64,000 bases of DNA from Cinclus cinclus (lineage: Eukaryota; Chordata; Aves; Passeriformes; Cinclidae). Of the stretch, positions 55,695 to 64,000 are shown piece by piece. Positions within the stretch are counted from its first letter, which is position 1; the number at the start of each line of letters is the position of its first letter. The DNA is taken from positions 558,001-622,000 of the forward strand of contig NC_085082.1 in the NCBI RefSeq assembly GCF_963662255.1, read 5' to 3'. The notes beneath the pieces are model-generated. The model worked only from the letters and a program-made list of their open reading frames with translations. It did not search any database and was not told the origin of the DNA. The position numbers and the translations under genes are program-made.

Positions 55695-57200
55695 TTTGTT
55701 TTCCTCTCCCCTCCCCCTCCTCTCTCTCTCTCTCTCCTTTCGCGTCGTTCTCGCCACGGGGTTGGAAAAAAAATGGAAATGAAAATTGGAAGATTGAAAA
55801 TGAAAAGAATAATAAGGAAAAAGTAAAAAGATTAAAAAAAAAAAAAAAAGTGAGAATGAAAAAATGAAAGTATGAAAAAATAGAAATTGAAAAGTGAAAA
55901 GATTCAAAGAAGAAAATAAAAATGTGAATGAAAAATGCGAATGAAAAAATGCAAAATGAAAAAATGCAAAGAAAAAATACAAATAAAAAAATACAAATTA
56001 AAAAATACAAATGAAAAAATACAAAAAAAAATGCAAATGAAAAAATTCAAATGAAAAAATGCAAATGAAAAAATACAAATTAAAAAATACAAATAAAAAA
56101 ATACAAATTAAAAAATACAAATGAAAAAATACAAAAAAAAATACAAATTAAAAAATGCAAATGAAAAAATACAAATAAAAAATACAAATGAAAAAATACA
56201 AATGAAAAAATACAAATAAAAAATACAAATAAAAAAATACAAAAAAAAATACAAATTAAAAAATGCAAATGAAAAAATGCAAATGAAAAAATACAAATTA
56301 AAAAAATACAAATTAAAAAATACAAATTAAAAAATACAAATGAAAAAATACAAATAAAAAATACAAATGAAAAATACAAATGAAAAAATGCAAATAAAAA
56401 ATACAAATGAAAAAATACAAATAAAATAATGCAAATAAAATAATACAAATAAAAAATGCAAATAAAAAATTAAAAAAGTCAAAAAATCAAAAAATAAAAA
56501 TAAAAACAAAAATAAAAATCGAAACAAAAAAAGTAAAAGTTAAACCAGAAAAAAAAAATAAAACAAGAAAAATAAATTAAACACAAAAAAAATAAAAAAT
56601 TAAAACAGAAAAAAATAAAAATAAAACAGAAATAAATAAAAATTAAAACAGGAAAAAAATTAAAATAAAAAAATTTAAAAAAATTAAAAAATTAAAACAG
56701 AAATATAAGAATTAAAACGGAAAAATAAAAATAAAAATTAAAACAAAAAAAATTTTAAAAAAATAAAACAAAAACATTAAAACAAAAAAATTAAAAAAAT
56801 TAAAACAAAAAATTAAACAAAAAAAAATTAAAACAAAAAAATTAAAACGGGCAAAAAAAAATTAAAACAAAAAAATTAAAATGAAAAAAATAAAAATAAA
56901 ACAAAAAAATAAATAAAATTTTAAAAAATTAAAATTAAAAAATATTAAAAATAGAAAAAAGTGTAAAAAAATAATAAATAAATAAATAAAAATTTATTAT
57001 TATTATTTTTTTTCCTCCCGAGATTTTCCTCCGCATCTTCCTCCTCCTCCTCTTCCTCCAAAAAAAAAAAAAAAAATTAAATAAAGAACAAACAAAACAA
57101 ATAAAGAAATGAATAAAAAAATGTTCAAAAAACCAAAAGCGGAATTTTCTTCTTTCGTCCTCGAAAAAGAAAAAAAAAAAAAAAAAAAAAAAATTTGAAG
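55695..57200. repeat. Intergenic A-rich repeats (AAATACAAATGAAAA)
   Basis: After a CT run near 55723-55738, units of about 14-17 bp (AAATACAAATGAAAAAAT, AAATGCAAATG) fill 55915-56470, then more irregular AAATTAAAACA repeats. No gene and no recognisable mobile element is seen. Confidence 0.85.
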
Positions 57201-57840
57201 TAAAAACAAAAATTTGGGGTTTGGTGAATTTAAAAAATAAAAATAAAAAAAATTAAAAATTTAAAAAATAAAAATGGGGTTTTTTTACCTGGGGGGGAAA
57301 AAAAAATGAAAATTAAAGAAAAAATTTGGGGTTTGGTGCATTCAAAAAAAAGAAATTAAATTTAAAAAAAAAAAAAAAGGGATTTGATTCCTGAAAAAAA
57401 AATAAAATTAAAAAAAAAAAAATTGGGATTTGATTCCTGAAAAAAAAATAAAATTAAAAAAAAAAAATTTGGGATTTGATTCCTGAAAAAAAAATAAAAT
57501 TAAAAAAAAATGGGATTTGATTCCTGAAAAAAAAATAAAATTAAAAAAAAATGGGATTTGATTCCTGAAAAAAAAATAAAATTTAAAAAAAAAAAATTGG
57601 GATTTGATTCCTGAAAAAAAAATAAAATTAAAAAAAAAAATTTGGGATTTGCTGCATAAAAAAAAAAAAAAAAAAAAATTAAATTACAAAAAAAATGGGA
57701 TTTGCTGTATGAAAAAAATTAATTTTTTTTTTTAAAAAATGGGAATTTGTTACCTGGAAAAAAAAATAAAATTAAAAAAAAATTTGGGATTTGCTGCCCA
57801 AAAAAAAAAATTTAAATTTATTATTAAAAAAAAAAAAAAA
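57201..57840. repeat. GGGATTTGATTCCTGAAAAA array
   Basis: About 48-52 bp units, GGGATTTGATTCCTGAAAAA then AAATAAAATTAAAAAA. Copies become degenerate at both ends. Confidence 0.85.
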
Positions 57841-58780
57841 TTGGAATTTCATTTTTTATTTTTTGGGGTTTTTTTTCATTTTTTGGGGTTTTTTTGGTTC
57901 CATTTTTAATTTTTATTCCATTTTTTTGTTTTTATTTTCCATTTTTAATTTATTTCCATTTTGGGGGCGTTTTTTGGTTCCATTTTTTGGGGTTTTTGTT
58001 CCATTTTTGGGCTTTTTTTCCTTTTTTTGATTTTTTTCTTCAATTTTTGGTTTTTTTTTTTTCCTCCATTTTTTGAGGTTTTTTCCTTCCATTTTTGGTG
58101 ATTTTTCTCCATTTTTTGAGGGTTTATTTGACCCATTTTTGGGGTTTTTTTCTCCATTTATTGAGCATTTTTTTGTTCCATTTTTGGGGGTTTTTTCTCC
58201 ATTTTTGGGGTTTTTTTTCTCCATTTTTTGGGGTTTTTTTCTTCCATTTTTGGGGTTTTTTTCTCCATTTTTTGATTTTTTTTCTTCAATTTTTGGGGTT
58301 TTTTTCTCCTTTTTTGAGTTTTTTTTGTTCCGTTTTTGGGTTTTTTTCTCCATTTTTTGGGTTTTTTTCTTCCATTTTTGGGGGTTTTTCTCCATTTTTT
58401 GGTTTTTTTTTCTTCCATTTTTGGGGTTTTTTTCTCCATTTTTTGGGATTTTTTTCTTCCATTTTTGGGGTTTTTTTTCTTCCATTTTTGGGGGCTTTTT
58501 CTCCATTTTTTGATTTTTTTCTCCATTTTTGGGGTTTTTTTCTCCATTTTTTGAGTTTTTTTTTCCTTCCATTTTTTGAGGGTTTTTTTTCTCCATTTTT
58601 GGGGTTTTTTTCTCCATTTTTTGAGGTTTTTTTCTTCCATATTTGGGATTTTTTTCTCCATTTTTTGATTTTTTTCTTCCATTTTTGGGGTTTTTTTTCT
58701 CCATTTTTTGGGGGTTTTTTTGTTCCATTTTTGGGAGGTTTTTGTTTTTGTTTTTTGTTTTTTAATTTAAAAATCGCCTG
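57841..58780. repeat. T-rich TTTTTCTCCATTTTTTGGGG array
   Basis: Units of about 28-32 bp, CTCCATTTTTTGGGG or CTTCCATTTTTGGGG followed by a T run. Roughly the complement of the A-rich block upstream, so the intergenic region is A-rich then T-rich, an arrangement that could fold back. Confidence 0.85.
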
Positions 58781-58811
58781 GGATGGAGCAGGAGCTCCAG
58801 GAATGAGGGAG

Positions 58812-59190
58812 CCCAAATTTGGGGAGGGGTCCCGGGAATTTGGGGAGGGGTCCCGGGAATTTGGGGAGGGGTCCCAGGGGGGGTCCCGGGAATTTGGGGA
58901 GGGGTCCCGGGAATTTGGGGAGGGGTCCCAGGGGGGGTCCCGGGAATTTGGGGAGGGGTCCCGGAAATTTGGGGAATCCCTGGATTTTGGGGAGGGGTCC
59001 CAGGGGTGTCCCGGGAATTTGGGGAGGGGTCCCAGGAATTTGGGGAGGGGTCCCAGGGGGGTCCCGGGAATTTGGGGGATCTCAGGAATTTGGGGAGGGG
59101 TCCCGGGAGGGTCTCGGGAATTTGGGGAGGGGTCCCGGGAATTTGGGGGATCCCGGGAATTTGGGGAGGGGTCCCGGGGGTCTCTCCGTG
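58812..59190. repeat. GGGAATTTGGGGAGGGGTCC array
   Basis: About 22-44 bp units of GGGAATTTGGGGAGGGGTCC with CCAGGGGGGGTCCC. It adjoins the CpG-rich promoter of the next gene. Confidence 0.9.
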
Positions 59191-59214
59191 CCCCAATCCC
59201 CCCTTCCCGCCGGT

Positions 59215-59420
59215 CACGTGTCTCGGGAGGAGGCCCCGCCCCTAGGCCACGTGACCTCGGACAGCCCCCGCCCCCTCACGTGTCCCAGCACCGGCCCCGC
59301 GCCCGCACGTGGCGCTCCGGGTGCACGTGACCTGACTCGGGAGTTGTCATTGGTGACCGGAGCTGTCTGTCAAACTTGGGGGGCGGGGAGTGGGCGGGGC
59401 TTGGGGGATTCGGCCCCAGA
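59215..59420 (+). promoter_or_regulatory. Promoter of CIPC-like gene: five CACGTG E-boxes, CCAAT box, GC boxes
   Basis: Perfect CACGTG at 59215-59220, 59248-59253, 59277-59282, 59306-59311 and 59324-59329. Start-to-start spacing is 33, 29, 29 and 18. An inverted CCAAT (ATTGG) lies at 59349-59353 and GGGCGGGG/GGGCGGGGC boxes at about 59380-59401. CACGTG is the preferred site of CLOCK:BMAL1 and also of USF, MYC/MAX and TFE factors. No TATA box is seen. Confidence 0.75.
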
Positions 59421-59710
59421 ACCGGCACCGGAGCCCCCGAAGGGAACCGGGACCGGAACCGGAACCGGAACCGGAACCGGAACCGGAACCGGGACCCCCT
59501 GAGCGGGACCGACACCGGCACCGGACCCTCGATCGGGACCGGGACCCCCTGAACGGGACCGGGACCCTCGATCGGGACCGGGACCCCCTCACCGGAACCG
59601 GGACCCCCCAACCGGGACCGGCTCCTCCAGAACCCCCTGTCCGGTACCGAGCTCCCGGGCCCGGATCGGGCCCTGCCAGCCCCGCCCGCAGCGCTCCCGG
59701 AGCCGGGCAG
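59402..59710 (+). other. Probable 5' non-coding exon of CIPC-like gene
   Basis: GC-rich segment that includes a GGAACC simple repeat (59450-59500) and ends CCGGGCAG|GTACGGGG at 59710. The donor is good and the next acceptor in phase with a coding exon is at 60270. The 5' boundary is not determinable. Confidence 0.45.
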
Positions 59711-60270
59711 GTACGGGGGGTGGGGGACGGGGGGGATTGGGGACAAGTGACACTGAGGGGGACATTGAGGGGACAAAGGGACACGGGGGGATTGGGGACA
59801 AGTGACACTGGGGGGACAAGGGGACGGGGGGGATTTGGGGACACGGGGGGATTGGGAACAAGTGACACTGAGGGGGACATTGAGGGGATTTGGGGACACG
59901 GGGGGATTTGGGGACAAGTGACACTGAGGGGGACATTGAGGGGATTTGGGGACACGGGGGGATTTGGGGACAAGTGACACTGGGGGGGACATTGAGGGGA
60001 TTTGGGGACATGGGGGGATTTGGGGACAAGTGACACTGGGGGGGACATTGAGGGGATTTGGGGACACGGGGGGATTTGGGGACAAGTGACACTGGGGGGA
60101 CAAGGGGACAGGGGGGGATTTGGGGACATGGGGGGATTTGGGGACAAGTGACACCGGGGCTCACAGGGGACACGGGGGGACCATGACCCCCCCTCGCTGT
60201 CCCTGTCCCCGGCCCCTCCCCGTTGTCACCAGTGTCCCCAGACCCCCCCGGGGTCCCGCTGTCCCCCCAG
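59711..60270. repeat. CIPC-like intron 1: GGGGACAAGTGACACTGAGG array
   Basis: Units of about 60-70 bp with GATTTGGGGACAAGTGACAC and GGGGGACATTGAGGGGA fill 59740-60180; then C-rich DNA to the acceptor CCCCCCAG at 60270. Confidence 0.85.
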
Positions 60271-60284
60271 GTGGGGTCTCCCCG

Positions 60285-60405
60285 ATGCCGGACGAGCCGG
60301 GGGTGGCCCCGGGGTCCCCCCTGTCCCAGCCCCCCACGGGGACCCCCCAAAAAGGGGCGCGGCCCCCCCCGGGCAGCGACTCCGAACAGGATTCGGGATT
60401 TTCAG
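60285..60405 (+). CDS. CIPC-like coding exon 1
   Basis: Residues 1-40, starting MPDEPGVAPGSPLSQPP and ending in the DSGFS motif. Donor TCAG|GTAGGA. The upstream part of this exon (60271-60284) is 5' UTR. Confidence 0.78.
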
Positions 60406-61932
60406 GTAGGAGGGGGCAGGTCCGCTCCCGGGGGTCCCGTCCCTCGTCCCTTGTCCCGTCCCTTGTCCCAGGGGTCCCTTGTCCCCTGTCCCTTGTCCCA
60501 GGGGTCCTGTCCCTTGTCCCAGGGTCCCGTCCTTGTCCCTTGTCCTGGGGTCCTGTCCCTTGTCCCATCCCTTGTCCCAGGGTCCCGTCCTTGTCCCTTG
60601 TCCCATCCCTTGTCCTGGGGTCCTGTCCCTTTTCCCGTCCCTTATCCCGTCCCTTCTCCTGTCTCTTGTCCTGGTCCCTCATCCTGCGGGTCCTGTCCCT
60701 TGTCCCTTTTCCTGTCCCTTTTCCCGTCCCTTCTCCTGTCCCTTGTCCCGGGGGTCCCGTCCCTTGTCCTGTCCCTTGTCCCTTGTCCCTTTTCCTGTCC
60801 CTTTTCCCGGCGGTCCTGTCCCTTGTCCCTTTTCCTGTCCCTTGTCCTGTCCCTTTTCCCATCCCTTTTCCCGGGGGTCCTGTCCCTTGTCCCTTGTCCT
60901 GTCCCTTTTCCTGTCCCTTGTCCTGTCCCTTTTCCCATCCCTTGTCCCGGGGGTCCTGTCCCTTGTCCCTTGTCCCTTGTCCCTTTTCCCGTCCCTTTTC
61001 CTGTCCCTTTTCCCGGGGGTCCTGTCCCTTGTCCCTTGTCCTGTCCCTTGTCCTGTCCCTTTTCCCATCCCTTGTCCTGGGGTCCCGTCCCTCGTCCCGT
61101 GCTCATTCCCACCCCGGCAGATTCGGGCTCGGAGCACCTGGGCAGGTGCGAGGGAACCGACACGGAGGAGCCGCCCGGGCCCGGCCACGCCCACCTGGGG
61201 CCCACCTGCCTCGGCCACACCCCCCCGGGGCCGCAGGTAACGGGGATCGGCACCGGGATGTTCCAATTCCGGTACCGGGATGATCCAAATCCCAATGGTT
61301 CCAGTACCGGGATGATCCAAATCCTGAAGTTCCAGTACCGGGATGTTCCCAATCCCGTGGTTCCGGTACCGGGATGTTCCTGGTCCCGATGGTTCCGGTA
61401 CCGGGATGATCCAAATCCCAATGGTTCCAGTACCGGGATGATCCCAATCCCATAGTTCCGGTACCGGGATGATCCCAATCCCGATGGTTCCGGTACCGGG
61501 ATGCTCCGTGGCTCTGTCCCCGGTCCCTTTTGTCCCCTCCTGACCCCGCTCCCGTCCCTCCCGCAGCCCCCGGGATCCTCTCGGGACCCGCGGCCCCTCC
61601 TGGTCCTGCTCCGCTCTCCTCCCGCCGCCGTCCCCGTTCCGGAGGGGACCCATCCGTGCCACCACCCGGTGTCACCGGCGGAGCTGTCACCGTGTCCCCG
61701 GGGGTCCCCCCGGTTCACCGGGGCGCTGCTGGCGGCGCTGGCGCTTCGCACCGGAGCCCTGCTCCGCCAAAACCGGCGCACTCAGGGGGACATCGCGACA
61801 CTCCGGCGACACACCCGGCTGCTGGCCCGGGCCACCCGCGACCCCCGCGTGTGGCCCCGCCTTTGTCACCTGCTGGCCACCGTGGGACCCTCCGGGAATC
61901 ACCGGGAGCCTCCCGGTTTTGGGGAGGAATAA
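60285..61932 (+). CDS. CIPC-like protein (CLOCK-interacting pacemaker family), 200 residues, three coding exons
   Basis: Exons 60285-60405, 61121-61236 and 61567-61932 join in phase to 200 codons plus TAA. The call rests on two blocks recalled from CIPC: an N-terminal acidic SDSEQDSGFSDSGSE (residues 31-45; CIPC has ESDKDSGFSDGSSE) and a C-terminal helix, residues 129-185, FTGALLAALALRTG, LLRQNRRTQGDIATLRRH, TRLLARATRDPRVWPRL (CIPC has a matching LIRQNQATQVELDQLK block followed by an ATKSR...AWAKL end). Before it lies RPLLVLLRS, like the LVVLHKS of CIPC. CIPC binds CLOCK through that helix and represses CLOCK:BMAL1. The middle is much shorter than in CIPC (about 400 residues) and Pro-rich, so this is a divergent paralogue. 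The ATG context is weak, with C at -3. The gene lies plus-strand, 4.6 kb after CLPTM1. Confidence 0.75.
60406..61120. repeat. CIPC-like intron 2: TGTCCCTTGTCCCTTTTCC array
   Basis: Short C/T-rich units (GTCCCTTGTCCC, GTCCCTTTTCCTGTCCC, CGGGGGTCCT) up to the acceptor CCCCGGCAG at 61120. No exon-edge copies are seen. Confidence 0.88.
61121..61236 (+). CDS. CIPC-like coding exon 2
   Basis: Residues 41-79: DSGSEHLGRCEGTDTEE, then Pro/Gly/His-rich PPGPGHAHLGPTCLGHTPPG, PQ. Donor CAG|GTAACG. Phase 0 end. Confidence 0.75.
61237..61566. repeat. CIPC-like intron 3: GGTTCCGGTACCGGGATGAT array
   Basis: About 29-30 bp units, TCCGGTACCGGGATGATCC plus AAATCCCAATGG, between 61240 and 61510; then a normal pyrimidine-rich acceptor. 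Confidence 0.9.
61567..61932 (+). CDS. CIPC-like coding exon 3 and stop
   Basis: Residues 80-200, with the C-terminal CIPC-type helix and an ending GNHREPPGFGEE. The acceptor is CTCCCGCAG. The TAA stop (61930-61932) lies inside the poly(A) signal. Confidence 0.8.
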   Translation, partial: PPGSSRDPRPLLVLLRSPPAAVPVPEGTHPCHHPVSPAELSPCPRGSPRFTGALLAALALRTGALLRQNRRTQGDIATLRRHTRLLARATRDPRVWPRLCHLLATVGPSGNHREPPGFGEE

Positions 61933-61933
61933 A
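61928..61933 (+). terminator. Poly(A) signal AATAAA containing the CIPC-like stop codon
   Basis: GAA TAA A reads as the last Glu codon bases, the stop and one further base, giving AATAAA at 61928-61933. A GT-rich stretch (GTGTTTTGGTGGCTTTTGG, about 61957-61976) follows at the right distance for a downstream element. The 3' UTR would be only about 10-30 bases. Confidence 0.75.
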
Positions 61934-61979
61934 GAGGTGGCACCGATGTGGCTCGGAGTGTTTTGGTGGCTTTTGGGGA

Positions 61980-62130
61980 TTGGGGTGGCTCCTTGTTCCC
62001 TCCCTCTGGTGGCCTCTCCCTCGGTCCCCTCCTCGCCCTCCCCGTGTCCCTCCCGTGTCCCCGGGGTCCCGTTCCCGTCCTTGTCACACGCGGGGGGCGT
62101 GGTCTTGGTTCTAAGCCACGCCCTCAAAAC
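61980..62130. other. Intergenic, C-rich, no gene seen
   Basis: CTCCCTCGGTCCCCTCC-type sequence between the CIPC-like gene and the next promoter. Not a clean repeat and no RNA gene recognised. Confidence 0.5.
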
Positions 62131-62132
62131 GA

Positions 62133-62250
62133 GCGGATGTCCCGCCCCTTCATACTGGCGGGAATATTGGCGCGGGTGTGGTTAATTTGATTGACAGGGC
62201 AGCGGTCCAATGGGGAGGGATATGACCACGCCCCTTCCCGCGGTACCGGA
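62133..62250 (+). promoter_or_regulatory. Promoter of third gene: E2F-like sites and CCAAT box
   Basis: GGCGGGAA (62157-62164) and TTGGCGCGGG (62167-62176) are E2F-type sites, CCAAT is at 62207-62211, and GC-box-like CCGCCCC and CCACGCCCC occur at 62142 and 62227. E2F plus NF-Y is common in cell-cycle genes. This is inference only, since the gene is unrecognised. Confidence 0.5.
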
Positions 62251-62264
62251 GAGCGCGCGGCGGC

Positions 62265-62695
62265 TCCGGGACCCCAGAACCGAACCCGGGGACCCCAGAA
62301 CCGAACGCGGGGGCTCCACAACCGAACCCGGGGACCCCAGAACCGAACGCGGGGGCTCCACAACCGAACCCGGGGACCCCAGAACCGAACGCGGGGACCC
62401 CAGAACCGAACCCGGGACCCCAGAACCGAACCCGGGGCTCCAGAACCGAACCCGGGACCCCAGAACCGAACCCGGGACCCCAGAACTGAACTCGGGGACC
62501 CCAGAACCGAACCCGGGGACCCCAGAACCGAACGCGGGGACCCCAGAACCGAACCCGGGGACCCCAGAACCGAACCCGGGACCCCAGAACCGAACGCGGG
62601 GACCCCAGAACCGAACCCGGGACCCCAGAACCGAACCCGGGGACCCCAGAACCGAACCCGGGGACTCCAGAACCGAACCTGGGGACCCCAACACC
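62265..62695 (+). repeat. 22-25 bp minisatellite GGGGACCCCAGAACCGAACC
   Basis: About 18 units of GGGGACCCCAGAACCGAACC with GCGGGGGCTCCACAACC variants. It lies between promoter and first clear ATG, so it is probably 5' UTR or a 5' intron. It is free of stops in the frame of the downstream exon. Confidence 0.9.
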
Positions 62696-62752
62696 GGCTC
62701 CGAGGTCCCCGGGACTTCCCGGAACCGACCCCAGATCCCCCCGAAGCGCTCC

Positions 62753-64000
62753 ATGGACCCGGACCCGAATCCCGGAGCCGCCACTGGCCCGGTAGCGGAA
62801 CCGGCAGCGGCACCGGCGGGGAAGCGGCGGCGGTTCACGCTTCGACAGGAGGGGCCCGACGAGACCCCGGTACCGGCGGGGACCGGGGGGGGACCGGACC
62901 GGGGAGGGACCGGGGATCGAACGGGGAACCGGGAAGGGACCGGAGAGGGACCGGGGATCGAACGGGAAGGGACTGGGGAGGGACCGGGGATCGAACGGGG
63001 GAACCGGGAAGGGACCGGGAAGGGACCGGGGAGGGAACGGGAAGGGAGCGGGGAGGGACCGGGGAGGGACCGGGGAGGGACCGGGGATCGAACGGGGGAA
63101 CCGGGAAGGGACCGGGGACATCACGGGAAGGGACCGGGGATCGAACGGGAAGGGACCGGGGACCGAATGGGAAGGGACCGGGGAGGAACTGGGGAGCGAA
63201 CGGGGGAACCGGGAAGGGACCGGGGACATCACGGGAAGGGACCGGGGACCGAACGGGAAGGGACCGGGGAGGGACCGGGGATCGAACGGGGGAACCGGGA
63301 AGGGACCGGGGACATCACGGGAAGGGACCGGAGAGGGACCGGGGACATCACGGGGAAACCGGAGAGGTGCGAGGAGACACCGGGGACATCACGGGGACAT
63401 CACGGGGACATCACGGGTAACCGGGAGCGAGGGGTGTGGGGACACCGGGGGTCCCGGGAGTGACCGGGGAAGGGACCGGGGTCATCACGGGGGAACCGGG
63501 AACGGGGGAGGGGGGGGTATGAGGTGACCCCGGTGTCCCCACGGGTGACCGGAAATGTCCCGGTGTCCCCGCCAGGTCCCGTCTCTGTTCAGAGCCTCCA
63601 CGGTGCCTCCCCAGGCTCCGGGTCCGGTTCCGGCTCCGGCTCCGGGTCCGGTTCCGATCCCGCCCGGTGCCGGTTCTTACGCTGAGTTCGTGGTGCGGGG
63701 CTCGGGGAGCACCGGGAAAGTTCCCCCGGGATCCTCCGGGACCTGCGGGGATCAGAACCGGGACCGGGACCGGGATCAGGACCAGGATCAGAACCGGAAC
63801 CGGGATCGGGATCAGAATCAGGATCAGGATCAGAACCGGGACCGGGACCGGGACCGGGATCAGGACCAGGATCAGGACCGGGACCAGAACCGGGATCAGG
63901 ACCAGGATCAGAACCGGAACCGGGATCGGGATCAGAACCGGGACCGAGCTCAGGATCCCGGACCCACCGGAACCGCCCCCTCGGGACCCCCGCCGGGACC
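62753..64000 (+). CDS. 5' part of unrecognised gene (MDPDPNPGAATG...), runs off the window
   Basis: A first coding exon at 62753-62869 reads MDPDPNPGAATGPVAEP, AAAPAGKRRRFTLRQEGPDE, TP and ends at CCG|GTACCG, phase 0. The basic KRRRFTLR looks like a nuclear-localisation or docking segment. A good acceptor at 63575 (CCCCGCCAG) opens VPSLFRASTVPPQAP, a Pro-rich stretch and GSYAEFV in the same phase. The exon could end at GTG|GTGCGG near 63693. Past that the frame stays open to the window end through a GAYCRG repeat. I do not recognise the family. An upstream in-frame ATG at 62210 exists but would translate the minisatellite, so 62753 was preferred. Confidence 0.5.
62870..63575. repeat. Intron of third gene: GGGACCGGGGATCGAACGGG array
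   Basis: G-rich units of about 15-60 bp (GGGAAGGGACCGGGGACATC, GAACGGGGGAACCGGG) between donor 62870 and acceptor 63575. Strong G-quadruplex potential on the RNA strand. Confidence 0.85.
63745..63960 (+). repeat. Hexamer-based GGGATCAGGACCAGGATCAG repeat
   Basis: Units of six bases (GAYCRG/AACCGG). In the open frame they spell alternating Asp/Asn and Arg/Gln (DRDQDQNR). It resembles the intronic arrays of this region, so it may equally be intron. Confidence 0.8.

Noticed and set aside
55900..56500. A-rich tract as retroposon tail or LINE remnant
   Set aside because: It is a short-unit tandem repeat without target-site duplication or any recognisable element body.
55473..62000. RELB expected after CLPTM1 by human gene order
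   Set aside because: No Rel-homology motif was found in any forward frame of this interval. The gene present matches CIPC instead.
62753..64000. NELF-E, POLD1, PKMYT1 or an Aurora-type kinase for the third gene
   Set aside because: Considered because of the RD-like repeat, the basic N-terminus and E2F sites, but the visible peptides did not match my memory of any of them.
1..64000. tRNA, rRNA or small RNA genes
   Set aside because: No cloverleaf boxes or conserved small-RNA motifs were recognised by eye; a covariance search was not possible.

Overview
This is a vertebrate nuclear window, most likely from a bird microchromosome (or another sauropsid micro- or dot-chromosome). The reasons are a vertebrate single-copy gene with conserved GC-rich exons, CpG-rich promoters, and introns built almost wholly from young tandem repeats, with no interspersed element that I can recognise. 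The species cannot be read from the sequence. There is one 200-base run of N at 18454-18653.

Layout. Bases 1-600 are GC-rich minisatellite and CpG-island DNA, with a possible divergent minus-strand first exon at 445-460. Bases 600-945 are a promoter with three CCAAT/CRE modules, an E-box, an ETS site and a TCTCGCGAGA palindrome. From 946 to 55642, on the plus strand, lies a complete 15-coding-exon CLPTM1 gene whose exons join in phase to a 634-residue multi-pass membrane protein. About 1.9 kb is coding and about 53 kb is intron, and almost every intron base sits in a tandem array. Bases 55.7-59.2 kb are A-rich, then T-rich, then G-rich intergenic repeats. From 59.2 to 61.93 kb, plus strand, is a compact gene whose 200-residue product I recognise as a CIPC-like (CLOCK-interacting pacemaker family) protein; its promoter carries five CACGTG E-boxes within 115 bp. 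From about 62.1 kb to the window end is the 5' part of a third plus-strand gene, unrecognised, with E2F-like and CCAAT sites.

The most unusual observation is that many intronic arrays are seeded by exon edges. The 3' ends of exons 2, 3, 4, 7, 10 and 14, and the 5' ends of exons 4, 13 and 14, have been copied with their splice sites into neighbouring introns, from one copy to about 34. Exon 4 is flanked on both sides: about 10 copies of its 5' edge lie upstream and about 27 copies of its 3' edge downstream. The spliceosome must therefore choose the true site among dozens of near-identical ones. The downstream exon 4 array also stays open in the exon reading frame for about 4.9 kb.

Nearly all long open frames here are products of stop-poor repeats and were not annotated as genes. 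Function statements rest on family knowledge recalled without database access. Exon coordinates rest on matching translated segments to remembered CLPTM1, on GT/AG sites, and on unbroken phase through all 15 exons.
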